DNA of 64,000 nt from Pelagibacteraceae bacterium AG-359-O02 (lineage in GTDB: Bacteria > Pseudomonadota > Alphaproteobacteria > Pelagibacterales > Pelagibacteraceae): contig QCEU01000005.1 of assembly GCA_003280485.1 (NCBI GenBank), positions 1 to 64,000 on the forward strand, written 5' to 3'. Under the pieces are notes generated by a model that had not been told where the DNA came from, searched no databases, and saw only the letters and a program-made list of their open reading frames with translations. Shown piece after piece: positions 1-8,779 of the stretch. How positions within the stretch are numbered: the first letter of the stretch is position 1; each line of letters opens with the position of its first letter. The position numbers were made by a program, and so were the translations under genes.

Positions 1-13
1 TAATTCAAAACTT

Positions 14-490
14 TTAATTATCATTTAAATTTATAATTGAGGATATTATATTATCACTAATTTTTTCAGATAAATTAGTCATTATATTTTCTTCATCTTG
101 ATCAAGCTCAAATTTATCAGATTTATTATTATAAATATTACTCTTTTCTATATCTCTTTCTAAAATTATTTTACCATTTTCTAAAATTTTATAATTTATA
201 TCGATACTAATTTCAAATTTTAATGGGTCACCTTTACTATCATTAGAAATTATTTCTTTATTCTTAATTGAGTTTATTTTTATGGAAAATTTTTTTTTAT
301 TTAAATTTTGGTTTTTTTTAATCATGGTTAATTGTCTGTCAATGACTCTATTTACATCTTCATCACCAGATAAAATAAGTTCATCAATTTGAAAATTATA
401 ATTTTTCTCAGAAAATATTGGTTTGTACGAACACGAAGTTGTAACAAAAATAAAAGCGATTGTTATTATCCTTGAAAAAATCTTATTCAT
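14..490 (-). CDS. lptE: LPS-assembly lipoprotein LptE-like
   Basis: Probable outer-membrane lipoprotein that plugs and assembles the LptD barrel for lipopolysaccharide export. The 158-residue product begins with a lipoprotein signal peptide ending in a lipobox around FVTTSC (Cys20), followed by SYKPIF, a start typical of LptE after the acylated cysteine. The rest is a small alpha/beta domain without catalytic motifs. It lies immediately downstream of leuS on the same strand, overlapping it by 8 bases, and leuS-lptE(-holA) is the usual proteobacterial order. Sequence identity in LptE is always low, so the call rests on lipobox, size and neighbour rather than on a diagnostic motif. Confidence 0.7.
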   Translation of the reverse strand: MNKIFSRIITIAFIFVTTSCSYKPIFSEKNYNFQIDELILSGDEDVNRVIDRQLTMIKKNQNLNKKKFSIKINSIKNKEIISNDSKGDPLKFEISIDINYKILENGKIILERDIEKSNIYNNKSDKFELDQDEENIMTNLSEKISDNIISSIINLNDN

Positions 491-3032
491 TTAGCAATAC
501 ATTCATTAATCTGTTCTTCACAAATATTATTTTTTTAATTGATTTGTTTTCTAAATATTTATTAGATAACTTATTCTTTTTTAAAATAGATAAAAGTGTT
601 TCTTGATCAATGTCTCTATTTTCGTTTAAAATTGCCCTTTTTTTACCATTTATTTGAATAACGTAATCGACTTTATTTTCATTTAACTGTTTCTTATCTA
701 CTGCAGGCCAATGTAATGACTCAACATATCCCAGATCTTCCAAACATTCGTGGCTATAGTGAGGTATTGCAGGTGATATTAGTACTAAGATTTTGATATA
801 ACTTTCTTTTAATAATTTATTATCAATATCATTTTCAATTTCCTTATTTAGAAAATTATATATTTCATAAATATTAGCTATGATCACATTATAATTAAAA
901 TTTTCAAGATTATTTGTAATTTTACTAATCATTTGATTGGTAAATTTATCTAATTTTTCATTTCTTTTTTTACTTTCTATCTTAATTTTATTTTTTATTT
1001 TTTGGTGAAGTGTCCATAGCTTAAGTAAAAATTTGTATGAGGCAGTCATCCCTTGGTCTGACCATTGCACATCTTTTTCAGGTGGACTATCCGACAATAT
1101 AAATAGTCTTACTGCATCAGCACCAAAATTATTTATAATATTTTCTGGATCTATGACGTTTTTTTTTGATTTGGACATTGACTCAGATGGACCGACAATT
1201 ATTTTATTATTTGGTTCACCTTTTTTATAAAATTGACCTTCTATTAACTCTATCTCTTCAGGGCTAATCCAATTATTTTCTTGATCTTTATAAGTCTCAT
1301 GACATACCATACCTTGAGTAAACAGTCCTTTAAATGGTTCTTTAAATGAAAAATTTTTATTCTTATAACCAAGAGCTTTTGTAAAGAAACGAGAATACAA
1401 AAGATGAAGAATAGCATGCTCTACTCCTCCAATGTATTGATCGACAGGCATCCAATAATTGATATCCTCATTTTTGTAACCATATCCAGGTTCTTTTGGT
1501 GAACAGAACCTAAGATAATACCAAGAAGAACAGACGAAAGTATCAAGTGTATCTGTCTCTCTAGTATATTGTTTTCCATCAATTATTACATTTTTCCAGT
1601 CAGATTGTGAGTCCAATGGATTACCTTTACTGTTTAAATCAACATTTTCTGGTAGTCTAACTGGTAAATTCTTTTTTGGAATTGTAATTACGTTCCCATC
1701 CTCATCATATGCAATAGGTATTGGACAACCCCAATATCGCTGTCTAGAAACCCCCCAATCTTTAAGTCTAAAATTAACTTGTTTCTTTCCAATTTTTTTT
1801 CTCTCTAAAATGTCAATTGTCTTAGAAATTGATTCCTCTGGAACTTTTAGACCATTTAAAAATTCCGAATTTATTATTATACCCGATCCTGTATATGCCT
1901 CGTTTTTTACTTTAAAGCTCTCATTTTCTTCCTCAGGTCTTACTACAGTTTTAATATCAAGATTATATTTTGTTGCAAAATCAAAATCTCTTTGATCGTG
2001 AGCTGGACATCCGAAAACAGCCCCAAATCCATAATCCATTAAAACAAAGTTTGCAAAGAAAACAGGGACTTTTTCGCTTGGCTTCAACGGATTTATTGCC
2101 ATTAAATTTGTCCTAAATCCAATTTTATCACCTATTGCGAGCGCTTCCTCAGTAGTTCCAGTTTTTTGACACTCTTTTTTAAATTCTTGAAACTTTTTAT
2201 TTTCTAAAAAATATTTTGAAATTTCATGATCAACTGAAAGAGCTAAAAATGAAAAACCAAACAAAGTATCGGGTCTTGTTGTGAAACACTTTATTTCATC
2301 AATTGGTAAATCTCCTTCGGTTTTAAATGCTATTTCACACCCAAAAGATTTACCTATCCAGTTTTTTTGCATTACTTTGACCTTATTCGGCCACTCATTT
2401 AATTTTTCTAAATCATCCAGAAGTTCTTGTGAAAACTCTGAGATTTTAAAAAACCATTGATTTAGTTTTTTCCTCTCGACTGTAGCCCCTGATCTCCAAC
2501 CTTTACCATCAATAACCTGTTCATTAGCAAGAACGGTTTGATCAACTGGATCCCAATTTACATAGTTTTCTTTTCTATAAACTAATCCCTTTTCATATAA
2601 CTCTAAAAAAAATAATTGTTGATGTGTGTAGTACTCTTCTGAACATGTAGAAATTTCTCTATCCCAATCAATTGAAAGTCCTAGTTTTTTTAATTGGTTT
2701 TTCATTGTTAAAATATTTTTATTAGTCCATTCTTTTGGATCTAAATTATTTTCACGTGCAGCATTTTCAGCTGGCATTCCAAAAGCATCCCATCCCATAG
2801 GATGCATTACATTGAAACCTTTTAATGATTTATATCTAGATAACACATCTCCAATTGTGTAATTTCTTACATGTCCCATGTGAATTTTTCCTGATGGATA
2901 AGGAAACATTTCCAAACAATAAAATTTTTGTTTTGTAGAATCAATTTTACTTGAAAAAGCATTGATATTACTCCATTTTTTTTGCCATTTTTCTTCTATA
3001 GTTTTAAAATTATATCTTTCTGAAGAAGTCAC
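483..3032 (-). CDS. leuS: Leucyl-tRNA synthetase
   Basis: Class I aminoacyl-tRNA synthetase charging tRNA-Leu. The 849-residue protein is of normal family length. It shows the HMGH signature (residues 51-54, after FPYPSGKI), the editing (CP1) insertion with GCPAHDQRD, and the KMSKS-type loop SMSKSKKN near residue 620, followed by an anticodon-binding helical domain. Translation appears to start at GTG, 14 bases after the stop of the upstream DUF3576 gene; no ATG lies nearby that would keep the [13 protein letters not shown]-terminus. It is followed by lptE with an 8-base overlap. A tRNA-Leu(CAA) gene is also present in this window, at 62007. Confidence 0.97.
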   Translation of the reverse strand: MTSSERYNFKTIEEKWQKKWSNINAFSSKIDSTKQKFYCLEMFPYPSGKIHMGHVRNYTIGDVLSRYKSLKGFNVMHPMGWDAFGMPAENAARENNLDPKEWTNKNILTMKNQLKKLGLSIDWDREISTCSEEYYTHQQLFFLELYEKGLVYRKENYVNWDPVDQTVLANEQVIDGKGWRSGATVERKKLNQWFFKISEFSQELLDDLEKLNEWPNKVKVMQKNWIGKSFGCEIAFKTEGDLPIDEIKCFTTRPDTLFGFSFLALSVDHEISKYFLENKKFQEFKKECQKTGTTEEALAIGDKIGFRTNLMAINPLKPSEKVPVFFANFVLMDYGFGAVFGCPAHDQRDFDFATKYNLDIKTVVRPEEENESFKVKNEAYTGSGIIINSEFLNGLKVPEESISKTIDILERKKIGKKQVNFRLKDWGVSRQRYWGCPIPIAYDEDGNVITIPKKNLPVRLPENVDLNSKGNPLDSQSDWKNVIIDGKQYTRETDTLDTFVCSSWYYLRFCSPKEPGYGYKNEDINYWMPVDQYIGGVEHAILHLLYSRFFTKALGYKNKNFSFKEPFKGLFTQGMVCHETYKDQENNWISPEEIELIEGQFYKKGEPNNKIIVGPSESMSKSKKNVIDPENIINNFGADAVRLFILSDSPPEKDVQWSDQGMTASYKFLLKLWTLHQKIKNKIKIESKKRNEKLDKFTNQMISKITNNLENFNYNVIIANIYEIYNFLNKEIENDIDNKLLKESYIKILVLISPAIPHYSHECLEDLGYVESLHWPAVDKKQLNENKVDYVIQINGKKRAILNENRDIDQETLLSILKKNKLSNKYLENKSIKKIIFVKNRLMNVLLNE

Positions 3033-3046
3033 TTTATTTATAAAAT

Positions 3047-3628
3047 CTATTTCGTAATATCGACTGATTTACCTGTGTAAGGCTTGAAGTTTTTATCTTT
3101 ATTTTGTTTTTTATAAATAACAGCTTTACTTAAAATTTCTTTTTTTAATTCTGCAACAAGAGATCCAGTTTTTTGTTCGATTTTGCAGTTAGCTACTTGA
3201 TTACATTTTTTATAAAAAACCTTTATATCCAACGCATCAGTCCTTACCTCATTAGTTAAAAACCTAATGCTTATTTTAACAGATTCATCAAGATTATTTC
3301 CGTCTGAATACCAATCTGTAACAATTATCCCCCCACTGTAATTTACTGATGAAAGTGGCATAAAGTCCAAGGTATCTAAAGAAGCTCTCCAGAGTTCGTT
3401 TGCGCTAGCAAACATAAAATCTCCACCTTTTCCAGCTTGACCACCCATCATGTTGTCTAGCCTAAAACCTCTTCCCTCTTCAAGATTTTTTTTGACTCTT
3501 AGTTTTGGATTTGGAGGGTTCTTTCGCGCATCACCTCCAGGTAAGTTTTCTATAGTTTTACACGAGGAAAGTGCAAATAGTGTAATTAATAAAAAATTTA
3601 TTATTCGAGATTTTAAAAAATTTGGCAT
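3047..3628 (-). CDS. DUF3576 family lipoprotein
   Basis: Conserved alphaproteobacterial lipoprotein of unknown function. The 193-residue product has a signal peptide with lipobox FALSSC (Cys23). After a Gly/Asn-rich linker comes the compact DUF3576-type domain containing [19 protein letters not shown] and a GGIIVTDWY segment. It is the first gene of a minus-strand group with leuS and lptE, which suggests an envelope role, but I cannot assign a reaction. A pair of cysteines (around [10 protein letters not shown]) lies in the domain and could form a periplasmic disulfide. Start at ATG 3628 gives a complete signal peptide. Confidence 0.85.
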   Translation of the reverse strand: MPNFLKSRIINFLLITLFALSSCKTIENLPGGDARKNPPNPKLRVKKNLEEGRGFRLDNMMGGQAGKGGDFMFASANELWRASLDTLDFMPLSSVNYSGGIIVTDWYSDGNNLDESVKISIRFLTNEVRTDALDIKVFYKKCNQVANCKIEQKTGSLVAELKKEILSKAVIYKKQNKDKNFKPYTGKSVDITK

Positions 3629-3796
3629 AATTTGTCTTAAAAATAAGTAATAGATGAAAAAACATTATAATTGAAAGTTTTTTTTTGGAAATGCTCAAAG
3701 TCTTAATAAATTTAACGTTTTTAGTGATGTAAATATACAACACTATTGTAAAAAATAGCTCTAAAACTGACATTAAACCATAAAAATTAAGGAAAA

Positions 3797-3824
3797 TTGA
3801 TAGGTATTATCTGTTTAATATTAA
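3797..3824 (+). promoter_or_regulatory. Candidate sigma-70 promoter of the porin gene
   Basis: TTGATA (3797-3802), 16 bases, then TATTAA (3819-3824), about 22 bases before the porin ATG, which has an AAAGG ribosome binding site. The -10 lies inside a small palindrome TTTAATATTAAA. The rest of the 3629-3846 gap is AT-rich with no gene that I can support. Confidence 0.35.
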
Positions 3825-3846
3825 ACAATTAACGAAAGGTAATAAT

Positions 3847-4791
3847 ATGAACAATCTAAAAAAAATAGGATTGACAGCATTAGGTACTGCATTGGTAACA
3901 GCGGGCTCTGCGCAAGCAGCATCTCTAAGTGTATCAGGCGCTACTTCAATCTTTTTCAATGGTGAAGATAATTCTGACCTAGGAAATGGTTGGTCAATGA
4001 CTGACTCAATCTCATTCACAGCAAGTGGTGAAATGGATAATGGTTTCACAGTATCAACAACTCTTGAGTTAGATGGTTCTGCTCTTGATGACAGATCAAT
4101 ATCTATCGACACTGGTGATATGGGTAAATTAACATTCTCAGGAAGTGGTTCGTCTGGACCAATAGGTGCTTGGGATGATGTAACTCCTTCTGCAAACGAA
4201 GAAGCTCATGGAACTGCTACAGCTGGAACAGCTGCTGGTCCTGCAAATGATGCTAGCTCTAAAAACATGTTTGTATACGACTACACTGCAATGGATGGTT
4301 TAGCGATTAAAGCATCTTACACACCTTCAGCTACAACTGTTGCTGTAGAAAGTTCAACTGAAATTGGTGCATTGTACACAGGTATCGAAGGTTTATCTGT
4401 CTATGCTGCAATGGGTGAAAATAATGACCAACCAACTACTGGTATCACTGGTAAAGCTGACTTAACTGCATTTGCTGCTGTATACACTATGGGTGCAATC
4501 TCAGTTGGTTACCAAGTAAATGAAACTGACTCTGGTACTGCCTCTCAAGACGAGGACTTTACAGCTATCGGTGTTTCATATGCTGTAAGTGACGACCTAT
4601 CAATTTCGTACAACGTATCAGAAATTGATTTTGAGTCTGGTTCAAATGATCAAGAAGCTACAGGTTTAAGTTTCTCTTATACTTCTGGTGGAATGACTAT
4701 TTCAGGAACTCACTCAACAATTGATAACGTAGCTGGATCTGCTTCTGCAGATAACACTGGTTATGAAATCAATTTTGCATTTGCATTCTAA
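3847..4791 (+). CDS. Outer-membrane porin
   Basis: Trimeric-porin-like beta-barrel of 314 residues. It has a classical signal peptide ending in SAQA (cleavage after about residue 24), alternating hydrophobic and polar strands with many Ser/Thr/Gly, and a C-terminal aromatic end (NFAFAF) as required for barrel insertion by BAM. Composition and codon use differ from the neighbours: few Lys, acidic, with many GCT, GGT and TCA codons, as expected for a highly expressed secreted protein. It stands alone between its own promoter and a strong terminator. It probably admits small solutes; substrate specificity is not visible from sequence. Confidence 0.85.
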   Translation: MNNLKKIGLTALGTALVTAGSAQAASLSVSGATSIFFNGEDNSDLGNGWSMTDSISFTASGEMDNGFTVSTTLELDGSALDDRSISIDTGDMGKLTFSGSGSSGPIGAWDDVTPSANEEAHGTATAGTAAGPANDASSKNMFVYDYTAMDGLAIKASYTPSATTVAVESSTEIGALYTGIEGLSVYAAMGENNDQPTTGITGKADLTAFAAVYTMGAISVGYQVNETDSGTASQDEDFTAIGVSYAVSDDLSISYNVSEIDFESGSNDQEATGLSFSYTSGGMTISGTHSTIDNVAGSASADNTGYEINFAFAF

Positions 4792-4810
4792 TTAAAGAAT
4801 CAAATTTAAT

Positions 4811-4842
4811 AAAAAAGGGCCCCTTTAAGGGGCCTTTTTTTT
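4811..4842. terminator. Rho-independent terminator after the porin (bidirectional)
   Basis: A-run, stem GGCCCC (4818-4823), loop TTTAA, stem GGGGCC (4829-4834), then eight T. The A-run on the other side makes it usable for the converging thiE-like gene, whose stop codon lies in the T-run. Confidence 0.93.
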
Positions 4843-5368
4843 ATTTAAAATAAGAAATACCAGCGAAACCGATAGATTTTGTAAGATTTATCAATTTGAT
4901 ATTTTCCTTTGAAATACCACCTAAAGCAACAACTTCTTTCTTAGAATAATTTGATAACAGTTTAAATTTATTTAAACCTAAAAAATTTCCATTATTTTTA
5001 AATAACGAAGACAAGAATATCTCACTTACCTTTTGTTTCTCCTTTATTCTGATTTCTCTTAAATTATGAGCTGACCCAATAAGCACAAAATTCTTTTTAA
5101 AATTGTAATTTAAATGAGAAAAGCTCTGATTGAATGATGGCAAATAAGCGCCATCCAAATCTAAATTGATAGATAATTTGATATTATTTGATAAATAAAA
5201 CTTGATATTTTTCTTTCTACAATAATCTCTTATAGAAATAATCTCATTTATTTTGTAATTTTTTTTGTAATTTCTATAAATTATAGATGTATTTATGTTT
5301 TGTTTATCAATGATACTTTTTTTAAATTCCTCTATAAAGTAATATAATTTAAAAAATCTTTTATGCAT
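4841..5368 (-). CDS. ThiE/TenI-like thiamine phosphate synthase family protein
   Basis: TIM-barrel protein of the thiamine phosphate synthase superfamily, 175 residues, shorter than the usual 200-220. Family landmarks are the segment DLDGAYLPSFN (equivalent to ADGVHLGQ), LIGSAHN (equivalent to iGvSaH) and VVALGGIS near residue 150. The canonical GPvfxTxTK phosphate/pyrophosphate loop is replaced by FLSSLFKNNG, and the Asn-Asp metal site reads SNN. It may therefore be a divergent or inactive member rather than a true ThiE. It is divergent from yggS, with the two start codons forming ATGCAT. A ThiE-like gene beside yggS recurs in alphaproteobacteria. Confidence 0.7.
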   Translation of the reverse strand: MHKRFFKLYYFIEEFKKSIIDKQNINTSIIYRNYKKNYKINEIISIRDYCRKKNIKFYLSNNIKLSINLDLDGAYLPSFNQSFSHLNYNFKKNFVLIGSAHNLREIRIKEKQKVSEIFLSSLFKNNGNFLGLNKFKLLSNYSKKEVVALGGISKENIKLINLTKSIGFAGISYFK

Positions 5369-6025
5369 GAAACAGTTAAAAATTTAATATTAATTCAAAG
5401 CTCAATCAATTCAAAACTACTAGAATTAAGAGAAAAAATTGGAATACCTAAAATAATAGCAGTTTCTAAAACTTTTAAAATAGATCACATTTTACCACTA
5501 ATTCAATATGGTCATTTAGATTTTGGTGAAAATAAAGTTCAAGAAGCAATTGAAAAATGGACGGATATCATAAATCAAAATAAAGATATCCGTTTACATT
5601 TGATTGGAAAACTTCAAACAAATAAAGTCAAATTTGCTGTAAAAATTTTTGATTATATACACTCACTAGATAATGAAAAACTAGCAAAAAAAATAGCAGA
5701 GGAACAAGTTAAACAAAATGTCAAACCTAAAATTTTTATTCAAGTCAATCTAGGAAACGAAAGTCAAAAATCTGGAATAATAAAAGAAAACTTATTAGAT
5801 TTTTATAATTTCTCTAAAAATTTGGGTCTCAATATAATAGGAATTATGTGTATCCCTCCATTTGATGAGGACTCTACTAAATATTTTTCTCAAATGAGTG
5901 AACTTAATGCAATAGTTAATCTAAAGGAATTAAGTATGGGAATGTCATCAGATTATTTAAATGCAATAGAGTATAAGGCAACGTATTTAAGAATTGGATC
6001 TAATATATTTGGTCAAAGAGGCTGA
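5363..6025 (+). CDS. yggS: YggS/PROSC pyridoxal-phosphate homeostasis protein
   Basis: PLP-binding TIM-barrel protein that buffers free pyridoxal phosphate. In the 220 residues I see the PLP lysine in IAVSKTFK (Lys36), FGENKVQEA, HLIGKLQTNKVK, the IQVNLGNESQKSGI strand, GLNIIGIMCIPP, and the C-terminal phosphate-binding LSMGMSSD followed by YLRIGSNIFGQRG. All are standard for the family. The ATG chosen gives the usual length before AVSK. It begins inside ATGCAT, the reverse half of which is the start codon of the thiE-like gene. Its 3' end overlaps the L,D-transpeptidase gene by 13 bases. Confidence 0.95.
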   Translation: MHETVKNLILIQSSINSKLLELREKIGIPKIIAVSKTFKIDHILPLIQYGHLDFGENKVQEAIEKWTDIINQNKDIRLHLIGKLQTNKVKFAVKIFDYIHSLDNEKLAKKIAEEQVKQNVKPKIFIQVNLGNESQKSGIIKENLLDFYNFSKNLGLNIIGIMCIPPFDEDSTKYFSQMSELNAIVNLKELSMGMSSDYLNAIEYKATYLRIGSNIFGQRG

Positions 6026-6516
6026 GCAATCCTAATTTTTGTGTTTTTATTGATGAGTTTTAGTAAAATTAGAAAATCTTTTTTTTGTAGCGCTATGCAT
6101 CCAGTAGTTGGATTATATTTTTTTGTTAAATGAATGAAAATTGCACTTCCAGAACCAATTTTAGTTTTACCAGTATTATAATTAATTGGGATTATAAAAT
6201 CGTATTTATAGTCTCTTCTATATAATTTTTCAAATTGAAGATTTTTTTTAACCTTTATTAATTTATTGTAGTATTTTTTACTTTTAATATCATCACACCA
6301 ACCCATATTTTTTTTAATCGGTATGCATTTTAATTTTGTTAGGGGTCTAGAATTACGATCATTTCTATAGAGTAGATTACCCAAAGAAAATGTTCCAACA
6401 GGGGTTTTTTTATCTCCTTCAACCTTACTTTGAGTTAATCCATTTTTGCCAATTGAGCATTTGAAAATAAAATCGTCAAAAAGAAGAGTTACTTTATTTT
6501 TTAAAATAATTGTCAT
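6013..6516 (-). CDS. L,D-transpeptidase (YkuD domain)
   Basis: Small L,D-transpeptidase catalytic domain of 167 residues, of the group that starts directly with the domain. Visible motifs are GDKKTPVGTFSLG (residues about 34-46), IFIH with His129 and TTGC with catalytic Cys140. Such enzymes form 3-3 peptidoglycan cross-links or attach lipoproteins to peptidoglycan. No signal peptide is evident, so export or another role is uncertain. It converges on yggS with a 13-base overlap and diverges from the following regulator with only about 14 bases between starts. Confidence 0.8.
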   Translation of the reverse strand: MTIILKNKVTLLFDDFIFKCSIGKNGLTQSKVEGDKKTPVGTFSLGNLLYRNDRNSRPLTKLKCIPIKKNMGWCDDIKSKKYYNKLIKVKKNLQFEKLYRRDYKYDFIIPINYNTGKTKIGSGSAIFIHLTKKYNPTTGCIALQKKDFLILLKLINKNTKIRIAQPL

Positions 6517-6530
6517 ATTCTTTATTATAT

Positions 6531-7082
6531 ATGAATAATCAAACTTTAGTAATCTATGATTTTAAAATTTTATACGAAATACTTAATGAATTAGAAAGTC
6601 ACATTAATTTTAGTTTACTTAATGTAAAAAAATTAAATGATCTTAATTTTAAAACATTAGAAAACTATATTGTTATATCAGTCAAAAAACAAAATATTGA
6701 AAACCAAATCTTAATTGATGAATTTCCAATTCATATAAATAAATTAGTTGAACTTATTAATATAAAATTTTTAAAAAAAAAATATTACCAACAATCAGAA
6801 ATAGATATTGGAACTTACAAATTAAATTTAAATTCAAGAAAAATCTTTAATAAAAAAAATAGTATTAATTTAACTGAAAGAGAGGCAAATATTATAATTT
6901 TTTTGTATAATTCAAAAAAACCTGTAAAAATTAGTAAATTACAAACAGAGGTATGGGGACATAATTCAAAATTAGAAACCCATACTGTGGAAACACATAT
7001 TTATAGATTAAGAAAAAAAATAAATAATATCTTTAGTGACGAGAATTTTATAAAAAGTTCTAAGGCAGGTTATACGATCTAA
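6531..7082 (+). CDS. OmpR-type winged-helix regulator with degenerate receiver
   Basis: DNA-binding protein of 183 residues from ATG 6531. A TTG at 6510 would add seven residues but would overlap the divergent gene, so ATG is preferred. The C-terminal part is a Trans_reg_C winged helix: INLTEREANIIIFL, VWGHNSKLETHTVETHIYRL (recognition helix) and SKAGYTI wing. The N-terminal part has receiver-like alternation, but I see no phospho-acceptor Asp or acidic pocket, so phosphorylation by a histidine kinase is unlikely. No kinase is adjacent. It ends in TAATG with the ArfA-like gene, implying translational coupling. Confidence 0.78.
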   Translation: MNNQTLVIYDFKILYEILNELESHINFSLLNVKKLNDLNFKTLENYIVISVKKQNIENQILIDEFPIHINKLVELINIKFLKKKYYQQSEIDIGTYKLNLNSRKIFNKKNSINLTEREANIIIFLYNSKKPVKISKLQTEVWGHNSKLETHTVETHIYRLRKKINNIFSDENFIKSSKAGYTI

Positions 7083-7189
7083 TGAAAAAAAAAAATCTTA
7101 TTGCAAAAGATTTATTAACACCAAAATATAAAACTCGTGTTGTTAAGCCAAAAAAAGGTAAAGGAAGCTTTAAGAGAAAAAAAAAATAA
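7082..7189 (+). CDS. arfA: ArfA-like ribosome rescue factor, 35 residues
   Basis: Tiny basic protein starting at the A of the upstream TAATG. Residues 8-32 match the conserved core of ArfA: AKDLLTPKYKTRVV followed by KPKKGKGSFKRK. The corresponding E. coli ArfA parts are LLHDPLFRQRV and KNKKGKGSYMRKG. In ArfA the KGKGSY region lies in the empty mRNA channel of stalled ribosomes and the preceding segment recruits RF2. Here the protein stops right after this core and lacks the hydrophobic tail that makes full-length E. coli ArfA unstable. It sits between the OmpR-type regulator and the converging pfkB gene. The assignment is from motif resemblance recalled by eye, but the match is strong. Confidence 0.8.
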   Translation: MKKKNLIAKDLLTPKYKTRVVKPKKGKGSFKRKKK

Positions 7190-7192
7190 TTT

Positions 7193-8122
7193 TTAAAGCC
7201 TAGCCCCAATTTGTTGAATTACTTTAGAAGACATTTCGGTGCCTTTATCCAGGCTTTCTTTCAGTGACATTTTATTTACATGACCATGCAAAAAGCCTGC
7301 TGCAAAAAGATCTCCAGCCCCAGTTAAATCCACAATTTTAAGACCTTCTTTTATTCCACATTCAACAACTTCGTCTCCATTAATTGCAACAGCACCTTTC
7401 TCACCTCTTGTTAGAACAATTATCTTACCAAGAGATTTTGAGAAATTAATTACTTCGTCAAAAGATTTTGCATCAATCAGAGACATTATCTCTTGCTCGT
7501 TGGCAAAAGTTATATCTAATTTATTTTTAACTAAATCTAAAAAGTGGGGCTTATGTCTATCAACACAAAACTGATCTGATAGTGACATTGCAACCTTTTT
7601 TGCACTTAGAATTGCTTTTTCAAAAGCTTTTTTGGGTTCTCCCTCGTCCCAAAGATAACCCTCTAAAAGTATTGTTTCACTTTGTTTAATCGCATCCGCA
7701 CTTACATCATTTTCATTTATCTTACCTGCAGTTCCTAAAAACGTACACATTGTTCTCTCAGAGTCGGGCGTAACTAGTATTAAACAAGTTCCTGTGGGCA
7801 AATCTTCTTTCTTTTTTGAGTAAATATATTTTACATTCTCTTGTTTCAAACCATCTTCATATTTTCCACCAAGATCATCGTCATTTACTTTACCAATAAA
7901 TCCAACTTCGTTCCCCAATTGAGATAAACCAACTATCGAGTTAGCAACTGATCCACCTGAAACTGTTTTTTCAATTTTAAGATTTGATAATAAATCTTTA
8001 AACTCATTATCATCAAAAATTAACTTCATGGTGCTTTTAGTTAAATTATTTTTAGTGATAAAATCATCTTCTACTTTGCAAATTACATCTACAATAGCGT
8101 TTCCAATTCCTAATATTTTCAT
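7193..8122 (-). CDS. PfkB-family sugar/adenosine kinase
   Basis: Ribokinase-fold kinase of 309 residues. It has the N-terminal GIGNAIVDVI, the substrate-lid motif SGGSVANSIVGLSQLG (about residues 56-71) and the catalytic/anion-hole motif DLTGAGDLFAAGF near residue 262. The N-terminal pattern resembles the adenosine-kinase-like subgroup common in alphaproteobacteria, so adenosine or a similar nucleoside is a plausible substrate, but specificity cannot be read directly. It is last in the dapB-nth-pfkB group, three bases after nth, and converges on the ArfA-like gene with a three-base gap. Confidence 0.88.
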   Translation of the reverse strand: MKILGIGNAIVDVICKVEDDFITKNNLTKSTMKLIFDDNEFKDLLSNLKIEKTVSGGSVANSIVGLSQLGNEVGFIGKVNDDDLGGKYEDGLKQENVKYIYSKKKEDLPTGTCLILVTPDSERTMCTFLGTAGKINENDVSADAIKQSETILLEGYLWDEGEPKKAFEKAILSAKKVAMSLSDQFCVDRHKPHFLDLVKNKLDITFANEQEIMSLIDAKSFDEVINFSKSLGKIIVLTRGEKGAVAINGDEVVECGIKEGLKIVDLTGAGDLFAAGFLHGHVNKMSLKESLDKGTEMSSKVIQQIGARL

Positions 8123-8125
8123 TAT

Positions 8126-8779
8126 TTATGCTTTCTTGGTTATAAGTGGTTTTTTTCTCTTAGGATAACAAGTAGTACAGATTTTACAAGATAAACCATA
8201 GCACTCTCTTGCTTTACAATATTCTCTTCCATAATAAATAATTTGAAGATGTAACTTATTCCAATATTTTTTAGGAAAAAGTCTTTTAAGATCTACTTCT
8301 GTTTGAACGACATTCTTTCCATTAGTTAAACCCCATCTTTGAGCTAGCCGATGAATATGGGTGTCTACCGGAAAAGCAGCATACCCAAACCCTTGAGACA
8401 TCACTACGCTGGCTGTTTTATGCCCAACACCTGGTAATTCTTCAAGTTGTTCAAATGTTTTTGGAACCTTACCATTATACTTTTCAACTAAAGTTTTTGA
8501 TAAATTATAAACACTTTTTGCTTTAATTCTAAAAATACCAATACTTCGTATTAGTTTTTCAATTTTTTTTCTTCCCAATTTAACAAAGTGTTCAGGCTTA
8601 TTATATTTTGGATATATATTTTTAGTAACATTGTTAACATTTACGTCTGTACACTGAGCAGATAAAAGAACAGATACTAGTAAAGTAAAAATATTTCTGT
8701 GTTTAAGAGGAATTGGTGTCTTTGGATATATTTTGTTTAAAGTTCGAAGAACAATTTTTGCCCTTTGCTCCTCACTCAT
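8126..8779 (-). CDS. nth: Endonuclease III with unusual Fe-S cysteine spacing
   Basis: Base-excision-repair DNA glycosylase/AP lyase for oxidised pyrimidines, 217 residues. The helix-hairpin-helix ELPGVGHKTASVV carries the catalytic Lys121, and FPVDTHIHRLAQRW the catalytic Asp139. The C-terminal cluster region has Cys at 188, 193, 198, 201 and 204. The family pattern is C-x6-C-x2-C-x5-C. Here the first, third and fourth positions match (188, 198, 204), but the second (195) is Gly and extra cysteines stand at 193 and 201. The start overlaps the dapB stop by four bases (ATGA). Confidence 0.95.
   Translation of the reverse strand: MSEEQRAKIVLRTLNKIYPKTPIPLKHRNIFTLLVSVLLSAQCTDVNVNNVTKNIYPKYNKPEHFVKLGRKKIEKLIRSIGIFRIKAKSVYNLSKTLVEKYNGKVPKTFEQLEELPGVGHKTASVVMSQGFGYAAFPVDTHIHRLAQRWGLTNGKNVVQTEVDLKRLFPKKYWNKLHLQIIYYGREYCKARECYGLSCKICTTCYPKRKKPLITKKA

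Noticed and set aside
1..13. Start of holA (DNA polymerase III delta) after lptE
   Set aside because: Order suggests it, but only 13 bases are available and no readable protein text supports it.
3558..3773. 71-codon minus-strand frame upstream of and overlapping the DUF3576 gene
   Set aside because: It overlaps the start of the DUF3576 gene in another frame, is low-complexity hydrophobic text typical of AT-rich DNA, and has no recognisable domain.
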